NCBI RefSeq assembly: GCF_003369915.1
Contig: NC_046676.1
Span: 20,070,001 to 20,134,000 of the forward strand
Direction of reading: 5' to 3'
DNA from: Drosophila miranda
Lineage: Eukaryota; Arthropoda; Insecta; Diptera; Drosophilidae
DNA length: 64,000 nucleotides
Under the pieces are notes generated by a model. That model made no database searches, was not told the origin of the DNA, and saw nothing but the letters and a program-made list of their open reading frames with translations. Made by a program: the position numbers and the translations under genes. Shown piece after piece: positions 1-14,318 of the stretch. Numbering within the stretch: the first letter of the stretch is position 1; every line of letters starts with the position of its first letter.

Positions 1-3000
1 AACGACAAAACAATAAATAACGAGAAAGGAAGGCACTGAGCATCGGATGCCGAAGATTTAGATACGCTTCCAGTTCCAGTATTGAACCGATTTTAATTGA
101 TCAGAATGATCAATTGATTGATTGATGCTGCTTCCTTCCGAGGACTGCGAAAATATCTTTTCCTCCACTCAGCAAAGGGTATACAGAAAAAAACCTCTAC
201 GGTGAATGGAAATAGAAAAAACTCATAAATAATCAAACAGAATTTTTATATATTTGCATAGATTAAAGCCTGAGAGACACGATCGTGCATGTCTGTGTGG
301 GCATGAGCAAAAAGAAGACAGCAACAGCAGCTGCCACCCGACATGCGGTAGGGGGTGGGGGGGAGTAATCGAATAAAAAGAAACAGCTGTAAATTCGTGC
401 GAGCTTCTAACACAGAAGGCACTGCTCTCTTCTCCCTCTCTCTCTCTCTCTCTGTGCGAAAGCTTCGAGGCCGAAATGGCAACGCTGTCCGGTTTTTTTT
501 CATACCCAGGATAAGCACATTTTGCGGGCTACGATGCAAATAAATATTACAGCCGTAATAAGGATTTAAAAATTTATTTAATATGCGTGTAGTGGGTATT
601 CCATATTCGCATAGTCTTTGGCTTGTCGCTTGTGATTGTTGTTGTTGTTCTTTCGGCTTAAAACCAGTTTTCAGCTGCTCACGCATTTCGGCAACAGCGA
701 CCGCCACCACAACAACAACAACAACAACAAAAACGGCGGCTGCTTTGCCGACCATTAAACTAAAAAATAAGCCACTAAATAGCACCACAGCAGTTTTGAG
801 GTTACAAATTCTGCTGTTGTTGCAGCAATAAAACCGAACAAAACACAAAACAAAACAAAAACTTAAAGAGCTCTCCAAAAACAGCCAAAGTCTACTCTCC
901 TCTCGAGCGGGCTCTTATCGCCGAACCACTCACAAAAACAAAAACAACATGGCTGACTGCGCCGACTCCCGGACGACTCTGTATGACTGTCCCCCACTGT
1001 CGCGTCGGGCACGTCATTCAATTTTCTTAATTTTGCTACTCTCCGTTCTACCTGTTAGCTGTTACCTGTTGACTTGGCCATTTTATTGGCGACTCGCACT
1101 TGTCACACTGACTGAGTTTTTCTCGACAACTGCTCTGCTCTGAAACTTTACGATGTGTCAGGTCTTTCAAGTGGCTTTGTTTTTTGCGAGCTTACTTCCA
1201 TGCACATGGAAAACAAAATGAAACCAAAGGGTAAACAACGGCAATGTGCAATGGCACATACAGTGAATCTTGGAGAACATACAGCAAGGACTCGTCTGTC
1301 GACCTTTGTGACCCATAACTGACCTTAGCGGAACCCACACAACTGCGAGATGAAGATAAAAACAAACCAAAAACAGTTGTATATATCACTGTCCAAAGAT
1401 ACATTTGTTATGTACAAATGTGCAAAGTTATGCTAATAGGCCCGCGCGCACGCTTCAGACTTCGATATGAGACCCCAGACGGTTTCGGATCGGGGGCGAA
1501 AAACACTGTGATACGTAGTATAAAGTACATATCGTCGCCTCTTTGACTTTGTAAAAATTTTTAATTTACTTCTGGCATCACAATGTATTGAAAATTATCA
1601 TTCAATGACCCAGGAAGGTATTTATGGGGCTATAAACCTGGGGTACATTAAACTGGTTCTATTTAATGATTGCAATAGTTCGATAAAAGCAGATTTAACA
1701 GCTGATAAATCACTAAATTCCCTTATTAATCTTCTTCGATCATTAAAATTGTATTCTATATGCGATAACGTACTTATTTTCAGGAGAACTTGTTCTGGTT
1801 CTATTATATTACTATACTATACGGGGGATTCAGTAAGGGCTACCATTATGGCAGGTCGTGTGGCAGTCAGGCGGTGGGTTGGCTAGCAATTGAAACCCAG
1901 TTCTAGAATCGAAAACTTTCATTTGAAATAAGGTAAGTCGTCGAATCGGATATTCGGAAACACGATGGCTCTAAGAGGGCGGTGTTTTGGCTTTGTTTTT
2001 GATTAGATAAGCAAATTTATTATTCCTGCGGGCGATATCAAATGTAAATTCTGTCTAACAGCGATAGTGTCGATTGTCGCTTGTCGATTGCTGCTGCTTT
2101 GTTTTTCCATGCGTGGAAGTGTGCGATTGCCAAATGTGTACATTGTCAATCAATCAATGAAAGGTTTTACTGAAGTCTCGTTTTGAATAAATAAAACAAA
2201 TAGTAGAAACAGCCAGAGTCAAAAGAGATTTAGGCCTATAAATTGAATGAAATCTCTTGAAAATGAGATATTCATCGAGCAGGAGACACGCCAATAAATT
2301 ATGATCGGGAATACATAGTTTATGGGGCTGAAAACCTGTTCGAAATGCCAGGCGAAACAAAAATAGATCCGAAAGCTCATTCTGAATGTAACCTTTTTGG
2401 CCCCCGGTAATCTTGTACTTGAAAATATTCCCAAGATCGCAAACACAATGTGCACTTTTTGTTTAAAAGGTGAGAGGAACGTATGACTAAAAAAAAAATA
2501 TGTGCAAGGTTCTGTAGAATAAAGGAATAATGGGAATTTGGGTACTCTACGAAAAATACCAAGTAGCTGAGAGGGATCCCCGTGAAAATGCCAGAAATTG
2601 AAGCGCAATCATCCCAGATGAACGGCGCATCATCCCCATGGGGGGGATTTCAAGCTTAAAAATTATATTTAAATTCAAATTCCATGAAAGTTCATTAATT
2701 ACGATGATTCAGTAACAAAACAACACAACCGGCAATCATCCAAACATTTATTTTTACACACACATTTAATTATAGCCTTTATAGGCAGCGCCAAACAATT
2801 GATTAACAGCGCAGAGAAGGGGCAAGCGGGATCAAGTGGGGTGCTGGCTTTTCTCGGGAGAGTTCAAGTGAATTTATTGCACTTTGGCAGCTCTGGGCTC
2901 GGCTCTGATACACAGAGATACAGATGGAACGATTCGAACGGAGTGCACGAGCACGCGTACAAAACCAATTCAATGTCAACAAGAAAGGAAGGCAGGCGTT

Positions 3001-4800
3001 CGGCCACCGACGCTATTCATACCCTATTGTTTCCAAGTCAGCTTCGTAAACGGAACATGTTTCATTCATTAGGCAAACGATTCTTATTTGCCAAAGTCTG
3101 GTCAAACATGCCAGCCCTCAGAAAAGGGTACTGCAAAAATCAATGGATTTCGGGCTATACAAATTAAACAATTGCTAGAGCCACGCCACTGAAAATCACA
3201 ACTTGTTAATGTTCAAATTGAACAACAAAGTTGCTGTGCAGTTAATTGTTTGTCTAATTTCGCTGGCTCATCTTTTTGTAGCCAACCCAAAGCGCGGCAA
3301 CGATTTTAGGCTGGCAGTGCCGTCCATTCCGAGAGAGAGAGAGTCTGTTTTGTTTGGATAAAACTTAAAAGTTGTTCCTTTTTTATTTCCAGCCGTTTCT
3401 GTTTTCTGTTTGCCTCACAGGCTGCTGTTAACAGAAATCAATTAACGACTTGGTAGTGGTGTGATGCACAGAAAGCCAAAGCAGAGAAAAATCTTCCGCA
3501 CAGAAGCAGCCAAGGTACACTTAACAGACGGTTAGGCCTCTCCGGGCAGTGTACTTTACCTGCCGCTCTCTCTGCTTACCCCCTGCTTCGTATGCCATGG
3601 CAGCAACGTGCTAAACGCTGACACAACACAGCTGACTCGTCTCTCTCTCGCTCTCGCGCACCAACACAGCTGGAAATGTACTGGCAGCGGCCATTGAGAA
3701 AACAAAACCAAATAAACACAAAAAACGAAGCAAAAAGATAGAAATTTCGCAACGGCTCGAGATTTTGCTGTGCTACCGTCTCTTTTTTTTAACAAAAAAT
3801 AATAATAATAAGCTACCGATGACGACATTTCGCCCGTTAACACGATTTCTTCGACTGTTTCCAGAGAATATGTTTACAGAAAAATACACTGTCACTCTTA
3901 CCTCTCTTTTTACTGTTGTTGCGCGCAAGAGAAAGATGTGTGGCAGAGAGAAAGAGAGCTGCCTCTGCCTCTCCAGGTGCCTGCCTCCGCACTGACTTGA
4001 CTTTCACAAAAAAAAAAACTCGAACACAGAAAAAAATATTTATTTGCGTTTTCTTTTCACTTTGTATCCGCTTCTGCTGCTGCTGCTGCACTTTCTCCGC
4101 AGAGGAGTCTCACACACAATTTTCGCGTGCCCCGGAGGAAAACAGTTTTCTTTTGTATGCTATTTATCTGGTCAGTGCCGTTGCTGTTTTGTGGGCCATT
4201 GAGCAATTTTTAAGACACTTATACACTCACACTCACGCACTCCACTCACACAGGTACGAGACGCACTCACGTACTTCTGTGCGCTTCTTTTGTTGCTGGG
4301 TCTGCACTTTTTCGCCTTTTGCTTATATTCTCGCTCTCCTTCACAATTTATTTACCTATTTGCACAAACGAACACGGCCCCATTCGATGCTGGGGGGGTG
4401 ACGAGGAGAAAAAAAAAAGGGAACTCTGGCCTGTTTACACGACTTTTGATGTTTTTTGCCCACACCACGACCCGACCCGCGGATTTTTCGATAAAATATA
4501 TCGTTTGACCCTCAGAATTATACCGATATACCGTCTCACTGGAACAAATGTTGCTGGTGCTTTAAAATGTTCCTCGGCCACATGTTGCAGGAGAGCTTAT
4601 GTTGTTGAGTGAGGTAAGGTTGGTATGGCATTCTGTTTACGCTGCTGCGTCTGTTTCCTCGTAGTCCATACCTGCCCATATCCCATAACAAGCACAAGAC
4701 TCATATCTGCGTGCTTACGATTGAGCTTTTATTGGTTTCTCCCGCGATCGATTCGATTACGCTGCGTACGGTCACAGCTTATCGAATCTGAATTTAAAAT
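1..4800. other. non-coding region, promoter-like simple sequence
   Basis: I see no convincing coding exon here. The stretch is rich in simple sequence: a CT/TC array at 421-454, a GA array at 331-343 of the 3 kb block (3331-3343), CAA/ACA runs near 710-730 and homopolymer A/T tracts. CT/GA arrays are typical binding sites for GAGA factor and CLAMP near Drosophila developmental promoters, so this could be upstream or first-intron DNA of a gene outside the window. Open frames such as 246-878 (-) and 3916-4401 (+) are driven by these repeats and show no domain. A fragment of the AT-rich GTATATTT repeat family is visible around 4508-4540. Confidence 0.6.
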
Positions 4801-7800
4801 TTGTTTATTGAAATATTGAATACAGTTGTTGCGTTTCCAAAGCACTTTTGGTGGAACAGAGGTAGAGATATTCAAGAATGTATTGTTTAGCTGTCGTTTT
4901 CACGACAAGGCAAGTGAAGTGATCTTATCGATCGGAAAGCAGCAATGAATATTTATTTGATTTTATTTTGAAAATTATAAGATATTAGGGACTATTTATA
5001 TGATCGATCAGCCTGAAGTGTCTCAAATATTAAGAAATATATAGAAATACGGAAGATCAATACAATTTTACAAGTGCTACAGAGTATCTACATCCCAGCT
5101 ACATGGCCCGTGGCGAAACGGTGTGCAATTACATTTGACATTCTACATGGATATAAATCTAGCATGCAAAAACCTCAAGCTCATAGATTGGTTTTTATAG
5201 AAAGTCTGCAGATATTCGACTATTAACGGCTATATTTGAAAATTCAACATTTCCATTTCACCCGCTTTCGCACGCCTAGAATTTATAAGTATTGCTCTTA
5301 ATTGTAATCTATAATTTTAAATTAAAACCAAAATAGGGCAGAATATATGTAGTAATATCTGAGCATGACATGAAATGTGTATATAAATATATTTTTCAAC
5401 AAATTTCTAAATCTCTCTGCAATCGACTTGCATTCTCTAGCATAAAGTAAATCCAATCAAAACGTTTGAAACTCCGACAAAATGCCCTTGCCAAACATAA
5501 TTTAATCGTAGACAAGCAAACAAAAGAGGTTTAATTTTGTGGAAATTCTGCCAAAGATTACAAATAACAAACAAAGGAATGGAAATGGAAATGAAATTAT
5601 AAGCTTAAAACCACATATGCCCTGAGTTTCGTCAAAAGTTTAATCTATCAAAGGCAACAAAAGTTACAAAAGAGCTTCACCAAATCCCTTAGTGCGCCTT
5701 CCACAACTCTGAATGCAATTCTTTGCTTGGATTATCTCAAAAACCGACTTCTTTTTGAACAGAATTTTCCTCGAAAACGTATTAATTTGCAAGGAGCTGT
5801 TCCTTTAGATCTATCCGAAAAAAGACCCCATTAAGTACTCATTAAGTTCAGTCAACTGGAAATTTGGCTAGCCTATAAGTCCCTTTATTCCCATAATGAT
5901 TATTCAAATTATTAACAAGCCTAGAAATTTAATTACTCCAAAAAAGAAATAAAGGCCAAAACGAAGGCATAAATTGGACCCTTTTCATGTTGCTTTCTTG
6001 GTAAACGAAAGGGGGTGGCATGGAAAAATCACAGAAACAATATCTTTATTCAGAGAGGTCCTCTCAGTAAATTGCTGCAATAAAATTGAAGAAATGCCCA
6101 ATGGAAGTGCGACTGTTTGTTCCTGTCAACTTTTATTTGTTGCCTCTCGCGTTGATTACGGGTGGACTGCCTGTCCCTCCCCCTCTCCCTCACCGAGTGT
6201 CCTTCGGCCTGACGCAGCAAACAGAAGTCAAGCGAAACGCCAACATCACCACTTGCCACAGAATTGAGGGGCAGAGGGGAAAAGAGGGAGAGTTCTCGTG
6301 TTTTTGATGATGATGACAACGCCACAGGAGCAGCACCAGCAGCAGCCCCACCAGCAGCAGGATGATGCTGATGATGGAGTGAGGCAAGAGGAGCGATAAC
6401 GATGCCACAGCATCAGTCCTTTTCATTATTCGTGGGGCAAAGTGTTGCCGAGTTTATAATGAGCGACAGGCCCCTTGCCTCCAGCAATTGGGGCAGGAAT
6501 AACGGACACAGCAGCGGGATTTTGTTCAGTAAAGTTCGAATGTCGTAGATCCACGATTTGCGGACTCCGTAAACTTAAGCTGAAAGCCATCATCCAGAGA
6601 GGTCGTCTCCATCCGATGCACCTGACTAGCCGTCTAAGGAGGATCCTGGTCTTGGATCCCCATCAACACAACTAATCCCAGGAATTTTCCAAACGATGGA
6701 CACATCTGATGGACTCGATGTCCGCCCTACCAGCGCCTCCTCTTCAATTCCTCTGTTGTTTCGTTTTTTCATTTCTGATTACTGCCCAGGGCGCACCGCA
6801 CACTGAGAGAAACTAGCAGAGTTCTATGTACATGTATGTATAGATATTTTCCTGAGTTTCAGTTTCTTTAATGTTTTCTGCAAGTGTTTGCCTGGACAGC
6901 GCCTCTTCATACACTCCTCTGCTGTGGCTCTGTTTATCCCTGGAAAAGACGACTGCCTGATTGCAGGCTCTGTGCCATTGAAAGATGCTTTGACACTGAG
7001 AAGGACCCTTAGGAGGAGGCTTGGTCGCTGTCATACGCTCCCCCCCTTTCTGTTTATCTTCCTTGGACTTGGATGGCAAGGCAAACACTTTAGCCAGCCG
7101 GCACTGTAAAGGGTTCATGGTCCGGCATTTAAGGAAATCATCAACTTGACCACCAGGCATCCACTGAATCATTCATTCATTCATCAGTTGCCTGTCGGTC
7201 GTTCTCTGCCATTCATTGCCAGAATCCAATTAGTTTGTGATGTGATGATGATGTTCTCCATTCACAGTTTAAGCCGTGCAGCCGCGGAAAAGCTCTACGC
7301 CGCATAAATTATGGCTCCAATGCCGCTGACCACATGGCCAGAACTGGCACTGATTTATCATAAAAATAAAAGGTAACTCGATTTGTTCAGATAATGACCC
7401 AAAAATGGGAAATAACTGGTAAAGCGATAATTATGGCTGAAAGCGGTCTATAATTATCCTGATTTTGGCCGAATTTTGGCAGTTGTTGTGGACACAATGA
7501 GAGATTTGTCCCCGAAACTATCAAATAAATAAAGTCCGCGAATAAAAACGTCCTGCTTTAATCTGTGAGCGCCAATCTCACGCGCCATGCAGCAGCTCCT
7601 CTCGGCATTTGGTTGTGCGTTCTGCCTTCAGCTTAGATCTTTTTTAGGAGATCTACTTCGGATTGAGGCACTAAAACGTGTAGCTATCGTGGAAAAGATA
7701 GCCCGAAAATGAGGTTTTTCTGAGTCAATTTCTTGGCAATTTTCTACACCCAAAGAAAAAAGCCCTCACCATATTTAAAATAATATTTGAATTATTTAAA

Positions 7801-10800
7801 TTAGATTATTATGTTTTTCAAAATGTTTTATCTTATATTTTTATGGTCTATTTAACCATATTTAATATTTAAATAAATATTTAATGTTATGGGCGTGTTT
7901 CTTCTTTTTCTTTTTCATTATTTCCCGCAGTCAAAATGTCCATTATTAATGGGGGAATTATCAAAGTTTTAGCTGCCATAAATTGCCTTTCAAATGAACA
8001 CAATTTATGGCCTAAAGTCGATTTAGAATTATTAAATAATATATTTTAGTGGTGACCTTTTTTTGTTGGTCACAAATCCTTGGCCCGGCCCACAGCCAAA
8101 GAGCTTTTGCGAGTAGCAGGAAGGGGGAAAGGGGAAGGGGGAAAGGGGAGGGCTTGGGAGATCAATAATATGTTAAAACACGTAACAAACTTGGGGCTCG
8201 TCACGGCGCGACACGTAAAAATACGGCAAAGCGAAAAAAAAAAACAATAAATCGATTCGCCTTCAGATTCGAAAAGGGCAAAAAGTAGGCGGGCTGGTGG
8301 CAGTGGGGGGCGGCCCCAGGGGGATGAACAAACAGCGCCTGCCATGGCAATAAAGTTAGAAATCACGCTGGTGGCATGCAAAATCCCGCAAAGATTTTGG
8401 CCCCATTCTTCCCCCAGGCAAAACGCCATGAAAAATTTCACTTCAGACCCGACCGGAGACAAACAATAGCCGGGTGTTTCACAATGGAAACAAGTTAACT
8501 AAGACAACGGAAGCCGGAGAGAGAGGAACAAAGGACGCGGAGGAGAGGACGGAGAGCTGCTGGCACGATAAATGCATATAAATCGCGTTAATTTCAACCG
8601 CGAGCACAGTTTAAATAACTCAAATGGCCCGGAAAGCCCCCCCCTCACCACCTCCCAATGCGGTAGCTCCTGACACTGACTGGACCTGCATCTAAGCCTG
8701 ATAAAATGGTCTTCTGCAAAGCTCAAGACAAATAACCAAGGCCCCAGCAAGGCCCCACCGTGGCCCCACCAAGGCACGAGGGGATGAAAAACGATTGGAA
8801 TCCAAAGGAAATTACGTTGTGAAATGTTTGCCACAATTTGTTTTGCTTTTTAATGAGTTATTCAGTATGCAGGGGCAGGCAGGCATCTGCAAGGGGCATG
8901 GAATGAGTAGTCGAGAGGCCATTTAAGAGGCTCCTCCCCCTCCCCCTCCCCCTCACCAGGGCGATTCTCATGCTCCAATAATGCGACCAAGTGTTGACGA
9001 GTTATTTTAATTGCTGGCAATTATTATCCGCATTAAGTGTTTTCTAATTGGTGGCTAATACAAGGCGATTAATGAAAGATTTGCAGCAATTTACCATGTT
9101 CGCACATTAACGATCGATCAGTCGCTTGAAAGTTGCCAGAAGAACTCATTTATTACTGCTAAGCTACGCCGTGAGAGAGTCAGTCACGGATTACGACATT
9201 CTCGCTATAATAACGATCCAAACGCAACGAGATTCGCGAATCTGGTAGTTCAGATGATTCTCTATAGATCTGCATTTTCTTTCAGCTTCAGAATTATAGT
9301 TTACACAGGCCTCAAGGCCTGAAGGCCTTCCCTCAGGCCTCTGAGGAAAATATAACATTGATTGATGTTTCATCTTTACAGATCTTACAAATACTTAAAG
9401 ATCTTAAAGTTCTAAAAGTTCTTGGACTTTACTTTTTCCCCTAGTAGCTCCTTTGAAGCTCCCTCGAAAAAGGATTGCCGTGTCCTTGTCCATTGGGGTT
9501 TTCGCTTGAAGCTTTCGCCTCTCTTTCTGGCAGTTTGCCGCTACAAAAGTTTTGTGGGGCTTCTCTCTCCCTCTCTCTCGCCCTCCAACCACCCTCGAAA
9601 GGGAAGCAAAAAGAAATGCCCCCCACAATCCCCCCCCTCCAAGAAGCCAAGAAGCGACATAAACGTTAATTGTCGTTGGTCATGACATAAGAGGCAACAG
9701 CCATGAAATGGCCGCCGGACCCCAATGACATTGCTAGAAAATACAAATTTTCTCATGCATAAACTAAGAAGAGACCGAGAGAGAGAGAGAGCGCTGGAAG
9801 AGGCTTTTGCTAATGAACCATCAAGGATATGCGACAGGACGGGATATGCAGCACTCGAACAGATGGGGCCGGCACGTGGAGAACAAGGTCATATAGAATT
9901 TCACTCCGAAATATGTCGTTATGGTTGAGCGACTTTTGGCCAACAAATTGCATTCGGATTCGATTCGATTCAACACGAAACCCACTGAACCGAAAGTACA
10001 TCTGCACATCTGTACATTTCTGATTGAAATTCGAATGAAAACTCCCTTTTGCGGCAGTCCAATTAGCTCTTATAACCGAAACCATAGATCTGAGAGGGTG
10101 TACAAAGATGTATTCCTTTCGTTTTCGAATAATGCAAATCCATATGCAAACCGACTGTCAAATCTCGCATCTTCCAGCGTGGAAAGCGTGTTTGCATAAT
10201 CAATGAGAAGAAAACACCGAAAAGAAACCAATGACGGAACCCCAAGAACTGGCGATAATCGAATGAATGACAAAAGTAAACAGGAGAGGCGAAACCCCAC
10301 CTGAAAACCCCATTAATCTTTGCTCTGACGCATCGCACGAGCAGCAGGTGGAGGCGGCAAGCCCCAGCTACCCGTTGCCGAGCTGTTGGTGGGATTAGCC
10401 AAGCTCTCCACTCGAAATCCGACCGGGAACACACACGTCAGTCCATCTGTGGCAGCCATCCAACCATCCTCTGGACTCGAAGGACTTTGAGGGGACTCAA
10501 GTCCATTTCTTCGCTACATCTGACCGCATTTTCTTGGGATCTATCTGTATCTTCTGGAAGGGATTACCCGTATGGGTCTACTAATGCTGATATATAAGTA
10601 TGTAAAGCCTTTGGTTCATTGAAATCTCATTAGATATATTCTGCTTTTTGAAAGGTAAAAGCCGTTGGAGAAATGTTCATCAACTTTAATCCGTTTCCCT
10701 CGCAGTCATGCCCCTCACCCACCACGCCTCCCATGCCCCCACCCATACAATTTGTATTATGTTGTAAAAACACTGCACTCTCCTCCCCTCCCCCCAATTA

Positions 10801-10877
10801 CTTGCTTTTGCCTTTTTGCCTGCTTTCCCCCCATGGCTGGGAAGGAAATTTAAAACTGTGTATTGTCTGTGTGGGTG

Positions 10878-10916
<39 letters not shown>

Positions 10917-12092
10917 TTCCGCTGTGGAATTAAATTAATGACAAACAATTCCTCAGTGTTCCTTTTCACTGGTGCGTACTTAGCACGGGCCGGATATGTA
11001 TCCATATCCGTTTGGAATTTTTCCATTGTGTTGCTGCCGAGTCGAGGCCCCAAGGACTGTCGAAGGACTAGGCCCAGTACTCAACCATTAACAGTCGTAA
11101 AGCTGATGCCACACGCCACGCGTATTAGCCATCATCGACAGCTGTGTCTTCCCGCATCAGGGAACAGCATCGTTGATTGAATTTTGACTTGGCCCGAAAC
11201 CGCATTGGCCTTGGTTAAGTTTAATCAAATTGCAAATCAAACAACAAGCCGTTTTGCGGTTTTTGGGTTTCGTTTGATTTACACAGAAATGCCAATGACC
11301 AAGCGAGACATGTCCTGCAGGACCATCAATTAGTCCAGGCACAAAATGCGGTTGGACAAAATCAAACTTCTGCTACAAAATCGACTACAGAAATGTATCT
11401 GTGGTGGGATTGTGGAAAATTCCATTAAAGGAAACCCATAAAAGGCATTCAAAAATGGAATAAAATGATTTTGAATGAGAAGTCACTTTGTGAATTGAAA
11501 GGCATATTAAACATTCAATCTGTTAAACATTTTTGCACATTGAAAAGAAAACCATAACAAACGGCGCTGTCAAGGGCTCATAAATCATTGTTAATTCTTT
11601 TGCAATGTATTGCCTTTCAGTCGAGCGAAAAGCGAGTGCAAATGCCATCAGTTTATTGGCAATGTTTGCCCACAACTATTCGGACATATCCAAGTCCATT
11701 AGGAGCTCAAAATATGAAGAGTTGGGAGGAGATCCTACACAGTTTTTGCTCTTTGAATGCGTAGAGTAGGACTGATGACTCTTCGTATTGCTCAACGTCC
11801 AGGTCTCAGAGTCCCCGAGAGGTTTTGGGCGGCCACACAAGCCCCCTCTCTCTGCGCCCAGCCAAGGGTCGGATAAGCAATTGAATGGCAATTTTATTTG
11901 TATTATTAAAAATGGCTCGCCTGCCGGTCATAAAAATCTCCCAGCCCAAAAGCCGCTTTCAGGACATTCACGGCTTTCTTCGGCATTGAGCTGGAAACAT
12001 TTTGCAGCAGGCAAACAAAAGGGAAGGAACGAACCAAACCTCAAATGTATAAATTACCACAGAATACATTTTTGAGAAAGTCAAACTTGACT
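4801..12092. other. non-coding region
   Basis: No gene is recognised. The first part (4.8-6 kb) is AT-rich. The rest is mixed composition with a GAT/CAG-rich patch near 6305-6375, pyrimidine-rich tracts around 8930-8955 and 10700-10800, and a GT array at 10873-10914. Open frames such as 6813-7172 (-), 8070-8462 (-) and 10063-10434 (-) lack recognisable domains, good initiation context or flanking splice logic. Conserved non-coding enhancers could be present but cannot be judged from one sequence. Confidence 0.55.
10873..10914. repeat. GT dinucleotide microsatellite
   Basis: A nearly pure GT run preceded by a G-rich leader. Similar GT/CA arrays lie at about 12733-12768, 14287-14314, 15921-15938 and 26747-26766. 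Confidence 0.95.
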
Positions 12093-12240
12093 TACCTGGC
12101 CATGGCTGGGTGCTTGAGTGTCCTTGGGAGCCTTGTCTGCTAGTCCTTTGTACGTCGTATGTCCTAGACGCTGTGCGGTCTGTGTGGTGGCATGTTTACA
12201 GAGCCTCGGCAAACGGTATCAGCATGCAGGACGATGATAA
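12093..12240 (-). other. possible minus-strand first exon (ATG plus splice donor)
   Basis: On the minus strand the sequence reads CCAGCCATGGCCAG followed by a consensus donor GTAAGT, with the exon end at 12096. This would be a first exon coding only Met-Ala plus part of a third codon, with any downstream exons at lower coordinates. I could not find a convincing partner exon in 1-12092, so this may be chance or the start of a gene with distant exons. The upstream limit of the exon is unknown. Confidence 0.15.
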
Positions 12241-12249
12241 GGGTGCCAG

Positions 12250-12275
12250 CTCCAGCCTCCTGCTCCTGTTCCTGT

Positions 12276-12315
<40 letters not shown>

Positions 12316-12316
12316 C
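12250..12316. repeat. CTCCTG hexanucleotide repeat
   Basis: A run of CTCCTG/TTCCTG hexamers reads as poly-Leu or Ser-Cys in one direction and Arg-Ser/Arg-Asn in the other. The apparent ORFs on both strands here (12110-12422) are explained by this repeat, not by a gene. Confidence 0.85.
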
Positions 12317-14285
12317 CTTCTGTCACAGTTTCCAGCAGCAGGCAGCCACTTATATCGTTTGTCTCTTTCCAGAGGCGAGTGTCGCCTGTCCCTCTCTCTC
12401 TTTCGCACTGCTGGATGATTGAGCTGGGAGATTTATGCCTTAAGTGCTGCCTGGGGATTTTGTTATCGTGTCCTTTTTGGCCTGGCCTATACTGGATTGT
12501 ATCTCCCTATAGTGGATAGTATAGCCGATATCCTTTGTCTGCTCTGATTTCCCTTTGCGAAGTTTCTCTTTTGTGGTTTCGTTTCGACTGAAAGTGGATA
12601 AATAAAAACTGTTTTATAGCTGACGATGATGATGATTCAGATGATTCCCTGTCCGTCTCTGGTCTTTTGCGGTTTCCTTTTTGCTTTCAATTTACATAAG
12701 CAGAGACATCATTAATATTGCAAATGTGCGAGTGTGTGTGCGAGTGTGTGGTGTGTGTGTGTGTGTGTATCTGTATCTGCGGGCTTTTGCCCGCTTCGAG
12801 AACTTCTGTAATTTCATTTTCATGCTCAACAAATTCGTATTTTATCATACGACCCGTGTGCCCCGCATTCTTTCCAACATAAATCAGCCCGGGCCAGCTC
12901 CCAGCTCCCAGCCAATGCTCCAATGCAATTATAATTCGCCATTCAAACAGCTCTTAATGCCAACCGACAGCTGCGCTGTTCGCCAGAGTCCGCCCCTCAA
13001 TGGACTCCCATTTTCTTCTGCCTGTTTCAGTCGAGTTTTATGGATTCGTGCATGATTGATTGATTGAGCGGCCTGCGCTGCTCGGAACTCATCAATGCAT
13101 CGAGCCAGGCTCCTGGGGGGAGTACGTAGGGGAATCTGGAGTGAGCATTCACTCGATATTCGATAGCTCATTCAGAGATTTCCCCATTTCAATGAATTTG
13201 AATTTCATATTTTAAGATATTATACTCCTTCAGCGACTGCTTTAACAAACAAAAAACAAACTGTGCAAACTGTTTCCCATCATTAAGCCGAGTTTTGCAA
13301 ACTGCAGACGCAAGCTTTAGCCCTTGAATCGACTTCGAGCCACTCACCCTGCAATTTGCATTTAAGCTTCACTTTCAAGGCAATATTTTAAGCCGTTTAC
13401 TCAACCAATTTAGGGCCAAATCAATGCTCCAACACTCGAGAACAATAACAAAGCCAAAGCCCAGAGAACGCCCATTACCAGAGCAGTTTTATAGCCCCGT
13501 TCCCGCCTCTCCCCTATGTGGGGGCGTGTGTTATCAGCTGTTGCCCATTATGACTTCAGCGGAAATATATGTATGTACACAGGCGGGCATTCGAGGCGGA
13601 ACACATTTACCCGCCAACCGATCAAAATAGAGGCTAGCCCAAGGAAAAGGGGAGCCAAAATTCGAACTAAATGCGTATACGTAATGTGAGAAAACACCAA
13701 AACACCCCTTCGGGCAGAAACACAAAAAACAGCGATGGAAACGGGGTACGGGGGAGTGGAAAATGTCGGGAAAAAACAATAGCGACGTTGACGACGAAGT
13801 TGGCACTTGCCAAACAAACGAAAAGCACGAGAATAGAAGGAGAAGGTGGCTCAGAAAATGTGGGTATACCCGTATTGAACTCGTAGGTGAGTAAAAAAAA
13901 CAGCCAATGCTCTATCTCAGATCTTCCTCTTATAGTATGGGTCGTCCCGAATAGCGTAGGAGAGATCTCCAATCGACAGTCACACCGAAACATCGATGAA
14001 GCAGCTTAAAAAAGAAGTGCTGCTCTCACACAAAAAAATTCGAAAGTTTTTGATGCCAGAAGTTTGTTAAAATCCACCAAAAAATCCATGGGTGACACAG
14101 AATCTCTAGAGATTTCATTTTTTTTCAGGTACTCATTTCGGAATTCACGCACAACATTTTCAATGCCACAAATGGTTCGACGTATAAAAGAGGCAACCAA
14201 AAGGCAAAAAAAAAAGGCGACGACGTCAGGGAAATCGCAAAGCCCACACAGATGCACGCATACTGAGCTACTTAAGCGCACACAG

Positions 14286-14318
<33 letters not shown>

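Noticed and set aside
246-878. 210-codon minus-strand frame at the left end
   Set aside because: Built largely from CT/GA and CAA/GTT repeats (poly-Val, poly-Gln, Glu-Arg runs); no domain and no gene context.
3916-4401. 161-codon plus-strand frame
   Set aside because: Low-complexity translation from CA/GA repeats and homopolymers; no conserved features.
12110-12422. Poly-Leu or Ser-Cys frames suggesting a membrane or secreted protein
   Set aside because: Direct product of the CTCCTG hexamer array; equally long frames exist on both strands.
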